The notes beneath the pieces were generated by a model. It was not told the DNA's origin and did not search any database. It saw only the letters and a program-made list of their open reading frames with translations. 11,003 bases of DNA, taken from contig CAMLGG010000178.1 in assembly GCA_946479475.1 (NCBI GenBank), positions 1 through 11,003 on the forward strand, written 5' to 3'. How positions within the stretch are numbered: the stretch's first letter is position 1; each line of letters opens with the position of its first letter. The translations under genes were made by a program, and so were the position numbers. Below, in pieces: positions 1 to 6,553 of the stretch. This stretch comes from an uncultured Ideonella sp. Its GTDB lineage: Bacteria; Pseudomonadota; Gammaproteobacteria; Burkholderiales; Burkholderiaceae.

Positions 1-864
1 GCACCGGGCGCCCGGATCGACTTCTCGGCCTGGAGCGAGCGGCTGCCGGCCCTGGCCTGGATCGTCGATGCCGCTGCGCTCGAGGCCGTGCTGGACACCG
101 CGGCCGACTACAACCCCCGCATCACCCTTTCGCCCGAGCCGGCGGCCGCGGCGCTGACGGTCGTGGCCGAAGGCCAGGCATCGGTCCTGCGCGAGCAGCT
201 CGGGGTGCGGTTCGAGCGCCATGGCTACGGCCAGCGCGCCATCGCGGCCCGCCTGGTGGCGGATCGGCCGCATGGCGGCGTCGCCCGCCAGTGGTTCCGC
301 TCGCCCGACATCCTGGCGCTGCTGCCTTTCGACCGCCCGCAGGCCGGGCACGGCTACGGCCTCGTCTGGTCGCTGCCGGACGCCGAGGCGCAACGCCTGC
401 TGGACATGGCGCCGGCGGCCTTCGAGGCCGCGCTGAACGACGCCACCGGCAACGCCGCCGGGCGTCTGAGCCTGGCCACCGAGCGCGCCGCCTGGCCGCT
501 GGCCATCGGGCATGCGGCCGAAGTCAGCGGCCCGGGCTGGGCGCTGGTCGGCGACGCCGCCCACGTCGTCCACCCGCTGGCCGGGCAGGGTCTGAACCTG
601 GGCCTGGCCGACGTGGCGGCGCTGGCGGACGTGCTGGCAGCCCGCGAGAGCTGGCGGCCGCTGGGCGATGCCGACCTCCTGCGCCGCTACGCGCGCCGGC
701 GCGCCCCCGGCACCTGGGCCATGAGCCATGCCACCGACGGCTTGTGGCAACTTTTCGCCGGCCAGCAGCCCCTGCTGCGGGAACTTCGCAACCGCGGCCT
801 GGGTCTGGTCAACCGGATCGGCCCGGTCAAGCGCTGGCTGGTCGCGCAGGCGCTGGACGCCTGA
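1..864 (+). CDS. UbiH/UbiF/Coq6-family FAD-dependent hydroxylase (5' end outside window)
   Basis: This is the C-terminal 287 residues of a flavoprotein monooxygenase of the family that hydroxylates the aromatic ring during ubiquinone synthesis. The reading frame is open from base 1, so the gene begins upstream; family members are near 390 residues, so roughly 100 residues with the first FAD (GxGxxG) motif are missing. The GTG at 88 lies inside the frame and is not the likely start. The diagnostic second FAD motif is visible at 550-597: GDAAH, then HPLAGQGLN, followed by the helix LGLADVAALADVL. An Arg-rich segment (LLRRYARRRAPGTWAMSHAT) and a C-terminal helix ending RWLVAQALDA fit the family. 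dsbC follows after 46 bp on the same strand. Which ring position it hydroxylates (UbiH, UbiF, UbiI or UbiM type) cannot be told from this part. The family call is secure; the exact substrate is inference. Confidence 0.88.
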   Translation, partial: APGARIDFSAWSERLPALAWIVDAAALEAVLDTAADYNPRITLSPEPAAAALTVVAEGQASVLREQLGVRFERHGYGQRAIAARLVADRPHGGVARQWFRSPDILALLPFDRPQAGHGYGLVWSLPDAEAQRLLDMAPAAFEAALNDATGNAAGRLSLATERAAWPLAIGHAAEVSGPGWALVGDAAHVVHPLAGQGLNLGLADVAALADVLAARESWRPLGDADLLRRYARRRAPGTWAMSHATDGLWQLFAGQQPLLRELRNRGLGLVNRIGPVKRWLVAQALDA

Positions 865-910
865 GGTTTCGAGCCTGCCCCATCAGACAACGCCTTCCAG
901 AAGGACTCCC

Positions 911-1675
911 ATGAAATCACAGAACTTCCGCCTCGGCGTTGCCCCGCGCGTGCTGGCCGGCCTGGCGCTGTGCGGCCTCTTCGCCGCCGCCACCCAACCC
1001 GCCATCGCCGACGAGGCGACGATCCGCAAGACCCTGGCCGACCGCATGCCGGAGTTGCCCAAGATCGACGAGATCACCAAGACGCCCATCCCGGGCGTAT
1101 ACGAGCTGCGAATTGGCACCGACATCCTGTACTCGGACGAGACCGGCGCCTACCTTTTCGAAGGCGCGATGCTCGACACCAAGACCAAGACCGACCTGAC
1201 GAGGGCCCGGGTCGACAAGCTGACGATGATCGACGTCGCCTCCCTGCCCACGAAGGACGCCATGGTCTTCAAGCAAGGCACGGGCGCCCGCAAGCTGGTG
1301 GTCTTCGCCGACCCGAACTGCGGCTACTGCAAGCGAATCGAGCGCGACCTGGTCAACCTCAAGGACGTGACCATCTACACCTTCCTGCTGCCCATCCTGG
1401 GGCCGGATTCGACGGTGAAGTCGCGCGACATCTGGTGCTCGAAGGACAACTCCAAGGTGTGGCGCTCCTGGATGATCGACGGCGTGGCCCCGCCGCGGGG
1501 CGGGATGTGCGACACCACCGCGCTGGATCGCAACCTGGAGCTGGGCCGCAAGTTCAAGATCAACGGTACGCCGGCGGTTGTCTTCGAGGACGGCACGCGC
1601 TCACCCGGCGCCCTTTCGCTCGAGCGGCTGGAAGCGCGCATGAAGGAAGCGCGGGAGACCGGCAAGAAGTCCTGA
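911..1675 (+). CDS. dsbC: DsbC, periplasmic thiol:disulfide interchange protein (disulfide isomerase)
   Basis: A 254-residue protein that rearranges wrong disulfides in periplasmic proteins; the family is kept reduced by DsbD. The start ATG has an AAGGA ribosome site five bases upstream (901-905). Residues 1-33 are a signal peptide: basic start, hydrophobic stretch LAGLALCGLFAAA, and a probable cleavage site after QPAIA, before DEATI. The N-terminal dimerisation region follows (about 34-95, with the PGVYEL strand typical of DsbC), then a thioredoxin-like domain. The active site is FADPNCGYC (C137 and C140), and the loop before the cis-proline is NGTP (T220-P221). Two more cysteines, C176 (DIWCSKD) and C200 (GGMCD), match the second, structural disulfide of DsbC. 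Length and cysteine pattern argue for DsbC rather than DsbG or DsbA. It sits 46 bp after the ubiquinone hydroxylase gene with no visible terminator between them, so it may be co-transcribed. Confidence 0.95.
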   Translation: MKSQNFRLGVAPRVLAGLALCGLFAAATQPAIADEATIRKTLADRMPELPKIDEITKTPIPGVYELRIGTDILYSDETGAYLFEGAMLDTKTKTDLTRARVDKLTMIDVASLPTKDAMVFKQGTGARKLVVFADPNCGYCKRIERDLVNLKDVTIYTFLLPILGPDSTVKSRDIWCSKDNSKVWRSWMIDGVAPPRGGMCDTTALDRNLELGRKFKINGTPAVVFEDGTRSPGALSLERLEARMKEARETGKKS

Positions 1676-1741
1676 CCCCGCGGTCGGCGCTTCGGGCGCG
1701 CATTCGAGTCGGCCCCTAGGCCGGCGCCGTGGCGCTGCAGC

Positions 1742-1758
1742 GACAATGGCGCGCCATG
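1742..1758 (+). promoter_or_regulatory. -10-like hexamer and 12-bp palindrome at the DUF3429 start codon
   Basis: GACAAT at 1742-1747 resembles a -10 box and lies eight bases before the ATG at 1756, so transcription could begin at or just before the start codon. A perfect 12-bp palindrome, ATGGCGCGCCAT, covers 1746-1757 and overlaps the start codon. No -35 box is visible at the proper distance, and GC-rich palindromes arise often by chance in this composition. Weak call. Confidence 0.25.
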
Positions 1759-2223
1759 AGTCTCGCGACCACCCGTCTCGCCGCCCCGCCGGCACCGATT
1801 GCCGAACCGCCGCGCCTGGCCCGCCAGCTGGGCGCCGCCGGGCTCATTCCCTTCGTCCTCGGCGCCGCCCTGATCTGGCTGGTCTACCCCGAGGCGCAAC
1901 CTCTCGTCACCCTCGCGCTGGCCGGCTACGCTGCCTGCGTCGTGGGCTTCCTCGGAGGCATCCATTGGGGCCTGGCGATGCGCGCGGCGCCGGGTGAGCC
2001 GGCGCACTTCGCCTGGTCCGTCGTGCCGCCGCTGGCCGCGGCCGTGGGCGTGCTGATGCCAGCCTACGCCGGGCTCGTGCTTCTGGGCGCGATGCTGCTC
2101 GTCTGCTACGCGGTCGACCGGCGCCTGTATGCTGCGCAAGGCCTGGGGGCGTGGCTCACGCTGCGCTTCCGATTGAGCGCCGTGGCCGCCCTGAGCTGCT
2201 TCATCGGCGCGGCCGGCAGCTGA
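1756..2223 (+). CDS. DUF3429 family small integral membrane protein
   Basis: A 155-residue inner-membrane protein of unknown function. After a short Ala/Pro-rich start, about five hydrophobic helices can be seen: AAGLIPFVLGAALIWLVY, LVTLALAGYAACVVGFLGG, WSVVPPLAAAVGVLM, LVLLGAMLLVCYAV, and LSAVAALSCFIGAA. The motif FLGGIHWGLAM after the second helix and the LTLRFRLS segment before the last are what I recognise as DUF3429 (E. coli lacks a close counterpart). I chose ATG 1756 (MSLATTRL) over the in-frame GTG at 1729 because neither has a Shine-Dalgarno site and a -10-like GACAAT lies just ahead of 1756, which would suit a leaderless start. The next gene begins 16 bp after its stop. Function unknown; nothing here shows a transport or catalytic residue. 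Confidence 0.82.
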   Translation: MSLATTRLAAPPAPIAEPPRLARQLGAAGLIPFVLGAALIWLVYPEAQPLVTLALAGYAACVVGFLGGIHWGLAMRAAPGEPAHFAWSVVPPLAAAVGVLMPAYAGLVLLGAMLLVCYAVDRRLYAAQGLGAWLTLRFRLSAVAALSCFIGAAGS

Positions 2224-2239
2224 GGCAGCAGGAAACCCG

Positions 2240-3985
2240 ATGACGACCGCGATCCGCTACCGAATCGACCTGGCCGACCCCGCCGCCCACCGCTACCACG
2301 TCACCCTGACCGTGCCGGCCCCGGCGCGCGAGCAGGTGCTGAGCCTGCCGGTGTGGATCCCCGGCAGCTACATGGTGCGCGAGTTCGGCCGCCACCTCAG
2401 CGGCCTGACGGCGCGCCAGGGCTCGTCGCCCGTGACGCTGACCCAGCTGGACAAGACCAGCTGGCGCGCCGAACCCGCCGGCCGCGGCGCGCTCACGCTG
2501 GAGTACGACGCCTACGCGTTCGACACCTCGGTCCGGACCGCCTACCTCGACGACAGCCGCGGCTTCTTCAATGCCACCAGCCTGTGCCTGCGGGTCCACG
2601 GCCAGGAGGCACGCGCGCATGAGGTTCGTCTCGCCGGCCTGCCGTCGGGCTGGGAGGTCGCCACCGCGATGCCGCCGCTCGCCGGGGTGCGCCACGGATT
2701 CGTCAGCGCCGACTACGACGAGCTGGTCGACCATCCCTTCGAGCTGGGGGCCTTCTGGCGCGGCCGCTTCGAGGCGGCCGGCGTGCCGCACGAGTTCGTG
2801 GTCGCCGGCGCCTGGCCGGGCTTCGACGGCGAGCGGCTGCTGGCGGACGCGAAGCGCCTGTGTTCAGCCCACATCGGCTTGTGGCACGGCCGCGGCAAGC
2901 CGCCCTTCGAGCGCTACGTCTTCCTGCTCAACACGGTGGAGGACGGCTACGGCGGCCTGGAGCATCGTGCCAGCACCGCGCTCCTGGCCAACCGGCGAGA
3001 CCTGCCGCGCGAAGGCCAGCCCGCCGTCGGGGACGGCTACCTGAACCTGCTCGGCCTCATCAGCCACGAGTATTTCCACGCCTGGAACGTCAAGCGCCTG
3101 AAGCCGGCCGAGTTCCTGCAGCTCGACTACAGCCGCGAGAACTACACGCGCCTGCTGTGGCTGTTCGAGGGCTTCACCTCGTACTACGACGACCTGATGC
3201 TGCGCCGCGCCGGCCTGATCGACAGCGCGCGCTACCTCAAGCTCGTTGCCCGGACGATCAACGGCGTGCGTGCCGCCCCCGGCCAGCGGGTGCAGAGCGT
3301 GGCCGAGGCCAGCTTCGACGCCTGGGTCAAGTACTACCGCAGCGACGAAAACACGCCCAATGCGACGGTGAGCTACTACACCAAGGGCTCGCTGATCGCG
3401 CTGATGCTGGACCTGCACCTGCGCCAGGCCGGCGAATCGCTCGACGCGCTGATGCGCCGGCTCTGGAAGACGGCGCCCGGCGGCGGGGTCACCGAGGAGC
3501 TCGTGCTGGCCGAGGTCGAGACGATGGGCGGGCGCAAGCTGGCCCACGCCCTGGCAGGCTGGGTGCACGGCCGGGAAGAGCTGCCGCTGGAGGCGGCTCT
3601 GGCTTCCGCCGGCGTCGCGCGTGCGCAGGAGAAGGCCGGTTGGAGCGCCTCGCTCGGCCTCAAGCTTTCCGAGGGGCCGGTCACCGGCGTCCAGGTCAAG
3701 TCGGTGCTGGCCGGCAGCGCGGCTGCAGCGGCCGGCGTCTCGGCCGGGGACGAACTGCTGGCCATCGACGGCTGGCGCATCCGGCGCTTCGACGACGCCC
3801 AGCAATGGGTGAAGGAAGGTCGTCCCTTCGAGCTGCTGCTGGTGCGTGGCCAGCGCGTTCGGCGGCTCATCGTGCAGCCCAAGGCCACGCCGGCGTTGGA
3901 GAGCAACCTCGCGCTGGCCCCGGCGTCCGAGGCCCAGGCCTCCGCTGCGGCCCTGGCATTGCGCCGTGGATGGCTGGGCGACTGA
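2240..3985 (+). CDS. M61 family metallopeptidase (glycyl aminopeptidase-like) with PDZ domain
   Basis: A 581-residue zinc peptidase. The N-terminal beta-rich M61 domain occupies about residues 1-165 (signature LPVWIPGSYMVREFGRHL). The catalytic domain carries HEYFHAWNVKRLKP with zinc ligands H276 and H280 and catalytic E277; the third ligand is E310 in LWLFEGFTSYYDDL, at the spacing normal for M61. The conserved SYYTKGS segment (378-384) also fits. A PDZ domain lies near 465-550 (GLKLSEGPVTGVQVKSV and GVSAGDELLAIDGWRI) and may guide substrate binding. Family members remove N-terminal residues, notably glycine, from peptides. There is no signal peptide, so a cytoplasmic location is inferred. 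The ATG has AGGA at 2230-2233, six bases upstream. It follows the DUF3429 gene by 16 bp and precedes the DUF3108 gene by 30 bp, probably in one transcript. The physiological substrate is unknown. Confidence 0.93.
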   Translation: MTTAIRYRIDLADPAAHRYHVTLTVPAPAREQVLSLPVWIPGSYMVREFGRHLSGLTARQGSSPVTLTQLDKTSWRAEPAGRGALTLEYDAYAFDTSVRTAYLDDSRGFFNATSLCLRVHGQEARAHEVRLAGLPSGWEVATAMPPLAGVRHGFVSADYDELVDHPFELGAFWRGRFEAAGVPHEFVVAGAWPGFDGERLLADAKRLCSAHIGLWHGRGKPPFERYVFLLNTVEDGYGGLEHRASTALLANRRDLPREGQPAVGDGYLNLLGLISHEYFHAWNVKRLKPAEFLQLDYSRENYTRLLWLFEGFTSYYDDLMLRRAGLIDSARYLKLVARTINGVRAAPGQRVQSVAEASFDAWVKYYRSDENTPNATVSYYTKGSLIALMLDLHLRQAGESLDALMRRLWKTAPGGGVTEELVLAEVETMGGRKLAHALAGWVHGREELPLEAALASAGVARAQEKAGWSASLGLKLSEGPVTGVQVKSVLAGSAAAAAGVSAGDELLAIDGWRIRRFDDAQQWVKEGRPFELLLVRGQRVRRLIVQPKATPALESNLALAPASEAQASAAALALRRGWLGD

Positions 3986-4015
3986 CCGCGTCCCGATGAA
4001 CCCGATGGCGAAGCG

Positions 4016-5137
4016 ATGTCCGCTCGCCGCCTGACCCGCCGGCATCTGCGCCGCCGACTGGCCGCCGTCCTGCTGGTGCTCGCGGTGAGCGTGGCGCATG
4101 TCTGGGTGGCCGAGCAGCTGCCGGACAGCCGGCTCGGCGAGGGCGCCGGCGACGACATGCCCGAGGCGATCGAGGTGGCGTTCGTGCGGGAGCTGGCGCC
4201 GGCCGCGCCGCCGGTCTTCGTGGCCGCAGCGCCTGCGCCGCGGGCGCCTGTGGTGGTGCCCCGGCCTCCGCGGCCCGCCGCTTCGGCGGCTTCGCAGGCG
4301 GCGAGCGGGCCGGTCGAAGAAGCCGCCAGCGCCGTGGAGCTGCCGGTGGTCGCCGCGAGCGCTGCCTCCGAGCCCGCCCCGCCGGTGGCGGCCACCGCTT
4401 CGGAGCCGGCCAGCGCGCCGGCCTCGGACGCCGCGGCCTTCGACTGGCCTCCCTCCACCCGACTGAGCTACACCTTCGAGGGCTACAGCAGGGGCCCGGT
4501 GTACGGCAACGCGCAGGTCGAGTGGTTGCGCGAAGGCTCGCGCTACCAGGTCAGGCTGGAGGTCCGCGTGCCGCCGCTGGGTGGCCGCCGGATGGTCAGC
4601 GACGGCCAGCTCGGCCCGCAGGGTCTTGCACCGCGTCGCTACGACGAGGAGACCGACCGCCTGTTCCAAGACACCGCGCGGGTCTCGGTCTTCTTCGAGC
4701 CCGATCGCATCCAGCTCGCCAATGGCAAGGTCAACGACCCGGTGCCCGGCGTGCAGGACACCGCCAGCCAGTTCGTCCAGATGACCTGGCTCTTCCTGAC
4801 GCGGCCGGAGCTGCTGCAGCCGGGCCAGGTGGTGGAGTTCCCGCTCGCGCTGCCCCGGCGCGTCGGCCGCTGGACCTATGACGTACGCGAGCCGGAGGAG
4901 TTGCAGCTGCCCTTCGGCGCGATCAAGGCCTTCCACCTGGAGCCGCGGCCCAGCAGCCGGCGCGGCAAGGAATGGCTGGTCGACATCTGGATCGCGCCTT
5001 CGCTGCAGTACCTGCCGGCCAGGATCACGCTGCGCCAGGATGCCGAGAACCATGGCGAGCTCACCCTCAAGAGCCTGCCGCTGCAGGCTGCGCCGCCGGC
5101 GTCGGCCGCCTCGGGGTCGGGCCGTATAGTGCGCTGA
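4016..5137 (+). CDS. DUF3108 domain protein with membrane anchor and TonB-like Pro/Ala-rich linker
   Basis: A 373-residue envelope protein of unknown function. The N-terminus is very basic (RRLTRRHLRRR), followed by one hydrophobic helix at about residues 15-32, which fits a signal anchor in the inner membrane with the rest in the periplasm. Residues about 50-140 are a low-complexity Ala/Pro/Ser/Val linker with repeated ASAAS and ASEPA units, preceded by IEVAFVREL, reminiscent of TonB-type proteins. The folded C-terminal domain, about 145-355, begins RLSYTFEGYSRG and includes GGRRMVSDGQLG, LAPRRYDEETD and WLVDIWIAPSLQYLPARI, which I recognise as DUF3108. The ATG at 4016 has no good Shine-Dalgarno site; two earlier ATGs (3996, 4005) are in another frame. 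The tail after about 360 is again Ala/Ser-rich. The domain call is fairly sure; any TonB-like role is inference from composition only. Confidence 0.82.
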   Translation: MSARRLTRRHLRRRLAAVLLVLAVSVAHVWVAEQLPDSRLGEGAGDDMPEAIEVAFVRELAPAAPPVFVAAAPAPRAPVVVPRPPRPAASAASQAASGPVEEAASAVELPVVAASAASEPAPPVAATASEPASAPASDAAAFDWPPSTRLSYTFEGYSRGPVYGNAQVEWLREGSRYQVRLEVRVPPLGGRRMVSDGQLGPQGLAPRRYDEETDRLFQDTARVSVFFEPDRIQLANGKVNDPVPGVQDTASQFVQMTWLFLTRPELLQPGQVVEFPLALPRRVGRWTYDVREPEELQLPFGAIKAFHLEPRPSSRRGKEWLVDIWIAPSLQYLPARITLRQDAENHGELTLKSLPLQAAPPASAASGSGRIVR

Positions 5138-5160
5138 ACACCGTCCACGAACGAGGAGGG
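5125..5160 (+). promoter_or_regulatory. Possible promoter -10 and strong ribosome binding site for the enoyl-CoA hydratase gene
   Basis: TATAGT at 5125-5130, an AT-rich island in GC-rich DNA and inside the last codons of the DUF3108 gene, looks like a -10 box. No TTGACA-like -35 is seen upstream. AGGAGGG at 5154-5160 is the strongest Shine-Dalgarno site in the window and fixes the ATG at 5164. The pair suggests the hydratase gene can be transcribed and translated independently of the upstream genes. Confidence 0.45.
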
Positions 5161-5163
5161 CCC

Positions 5164-5955
5164 ATGGCCTACGAATGCATCCTGACCGAGCGCCACGGCG
5201 ATGGCGAGCTCAAGACCGGCCTCATCCGCCTGAACCGGCCGAAGCAGATGAACGCCCTGAACGACCAGCTGATGGACGAGCTGGGCCAGGCCCTGCTGGC
5301 CTTCGATGCGGACCCGGGCATCGGCTGCATCGTCCTCACCGGCAACGAGAAGGCTTTCGCGGCCGGCGCCGACATCGCGGCGATGAAGGACTACGACTTC
5401 AGCCACACCTACCGCACCGAATACATCAGCCGCAACTGGGAGACGATGCGGCGCGTGCGCAAGCCGGTGATCGCGGCGGTGGCCGGCGTGGCACTCGGCG
5501 GCGGTTGCGAAGTGGCAATGATGTGCGACATCGTCATCGCGGCCGACAACGCGAAGTTCGGCCAGCCCGAGATCACCATCGGCGTGGTGCCCGGCGCCGG
5601 GGGCACCCAGCGCCTGCCGCGCGCGATCGGCAAGGCCAAGGCGATGGACATGGTGCTGACCAACCGCTGGATCAACGCCCAGCAGGCTGACGCCTGGGGC
5701 CTGGTCTCGCGCGTCGTGCCGGCCGACAAGCTGATGGAGGAGGCGCTCGGCGTGGCCGCGCAGATCAACGGCTTCGGCCAGATCTCGGTGATGGCGGCCA
5801 AGGAGGCGGTCAACCGCGCGTTCGAGTCGCCGCTTTCCGACGGCCTGTGGTACGAGCGGCGGCTTTTCCACGCGATGTTCGGCACCGCCGACCAGCGCGA
5901 GGGCATGGCGGCCTTCCTGGAGAAGCGCCCGCCGAAGTTCGAACGTCAGGGCTGA
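5164..5955 (+). CDS. Enoyl-CoA hydratase (crotonase family)
   Basis: A 263-residue crotonase that would add water across the double bond of 2-enoyl-CoA thioesters in fatty acid or related acyl-CoA breakdown, in the cytoplasm. Oxyanion-hole segments are FAAGADIAAM and VALGGGCE. Both catalytic acids of true hydratases are present: E116 in GGGCEVAMMCD and E136 in GQPEITIGVVPGAGGTQRLP, at the same 20-residue spacing as E144/E164 of the rat mitochondrial enzyme. That argues against an isomerase, hydrolase or decarboxylase variant of the fold. The C-terminal signature AFLEKRPPKF is typical. The start is fixed by AGGAGGG four to five bases upstream; an in-frame extension to 4972 would run through the DUF3108 gene and is not credible. 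Its last 10 bp overlap the convergent gene on the other strand. The preferred acyl chain length cannot be told from sequence. Confidence 0.96.
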   Translation: MAYECILTERHGDGELKTGLIRLNRPKQMNALNDQLMDELGQALLAFDADPGIGCIVLTGNEKAFAAGADIAAMKDYDFSHTYRTEYISRNWETMRRVRKPVIAAVAGVALGGGCEVAMMCDIVIAADNAKFGQPEITIGVVPGAGGTQRLPRAIGKAKAMDMVLTNRWINAQQADAWGLVSRVVPADKLMEEALGVAAQINGFGQISVMAAKEAVNRAFESPLSDGLWYERRLFHAMFGTADQREGMAAFLEKRPPKFERQG

Positions 5956-6503
5956 AGCCAGCGCGCGCCCGAGGCGTCGAAGACGGCGCGCCGCTGGCCG
6001 GCCGGGTCCAGATCCAGCCAGTCGATGCGTTCGACCCGGGCCACGACGACGGCGAAGTGCGCGCGCGAGCCGCGTTCGGGCGCGGGATGCGCCAGCGGCG
6101 TGCCGGGCGGCAGTGGCGAGAGGTAGTCGTGGGCTGCCGGGGTCATCTTCAGCCGCGCCCAGCGCGAGGAGACGGCCAGGCCGCTCGTCTCGACCTCCAG
6201 CCTGACGGCCATGCGCAGCTGCCAGCCCAGTTCGTCGGACCAGGCCACCATGACGGCCCGCGGGTCCTGGCCGATCTGGCTCACCTTGGGCGAGCGGGCA
6301 TCGGTGAAGAAGACGAGGGCCCGTGCCTCGACATCGACCTCGCGCAGGACGATGGTGCGGGCATCGCAGCCGGCCGCCCCGCCCGACGTGGCCAGCACCA
6401 GCGTGCGCCAGGCGCCCTCGCGCTCGAGCGCCGCGCGTTGCAGCTCGCCCCAGATCCGCTCGTGGACCGAGGCCAGCTCCGGCGGCATGGCGGACGCGTT
6501 CAT
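5946..6503 (-). CDS. Pyridoxamine 5'-phosphate oxidase-like FMN-binding protein (Alr4036 type)
   Basis: A 185-residue protein with the split-barrel flavin fold. After an N-terminal helix ([12 protein letters not shown]) come [10 protein letters not shown] (residues 48-57) and [13 protein letters not shown] (65-77), which correspond to the FMN phosphate-binding arginine and Ser/Lys segments of pyridoxamine phosphate oxidases. [11 protein letters not shown] and [12 protein letters not shown] follow, then a final strand pair containing [11 protein letters not shown]. The layout matches the Alr4036-type subfamily better than classical PdxH, whose C-terminal substrate-binding segment I do not see. 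The enzymatic activity is therefore uncertain; it may be another FMN-dependent oxidoreductase. The start at 6503 gives the longest frame; an internal ATG at 6488 (MPPELAS) is possible, and neither has a clear ribosome site. It lies 43 bp downstream of lysS on the same strand and converges on the enoyl-CoA hydratase gene. Confidence 0.85.
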   Translation of the reverse strand: MNASAMPPELASVHERIWGELQRAALEREGAWRTLVLATSGGAAGCDARTIVLREVDVEARALVFFTDARSPKVSQIGQDPRAVMVAWSDELGWQLRMAVRLEVETSGLAVSSRWARLKMTPAAHDYLSPLPPGTPLAHPAPERGSRAHFAVVVARVERIDWLDLDPAGQRRAVFDASGARWLQP

Positions 6504-6533
6504 CGGGTGATGATCGCGCCGCGGCGGCCGCAG

Positions 6534-6553
6534 GGCTTGAGGAACCTCAAGCC
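6534..6553 (-). terminator. Perfect inverted repeat over the lysS stop codon (possible 3'-end hairpin, no U-tract)
   Basis: Nine-base arms GGCTTGAGG (6534-6542) and CCTCAAGCC (6545-6553) are exact reverse complements around a two-base centre, giving an eight-pair stem with a four-base loop in RNA. The lysS stop codon (6547-6549) lies in one arm, and the last Ala codon is also inside it. In the lysS direction no run of T follows, so it is not a standard intrinsic terminator. It could stabilise the lysS 3' end, reduce readthrough into the FMN-protein gene, or be incidental. Confidence 0.45.

Noticed and set aside
1687..1699. GCGC-TTCGG-GCGC as a terminator hairpin after dsbC
   Set aside because: The stem is only four pairs and no T-run follows; such repeats are expected by chance at this GC content.
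1729..1755. GTG at 1729 as an earlier start for the DUF3429 gene
   Set aside because: It would add only nine residues, has no ribosome site, and the ATG at 1756 has a better upstream context.
4200..4450. The Ala/Pro repeats in the DUF3108 linker as a DNA repeat array
   Set aside because: The similarity is at the amino-acid level and loose; the underlying bases do not form regular repeat units.
2864..5053. A 729-codon open frame on the minus strand opposite the M61 and DUF3108 genes
   Set aside because: It is antisense to two recognised genes, rich in Arg, Gly, His, Gln and Val in the way of GC-rich shadow frames, and shows no domain I recognise.
6517..6526. CGCCGCGGCG, a 10-bp palindrome before the FMN-protein gene
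   Set aside because: Pure G/C palindromes of this size are common in this composition and nothing ties it to a promoter.
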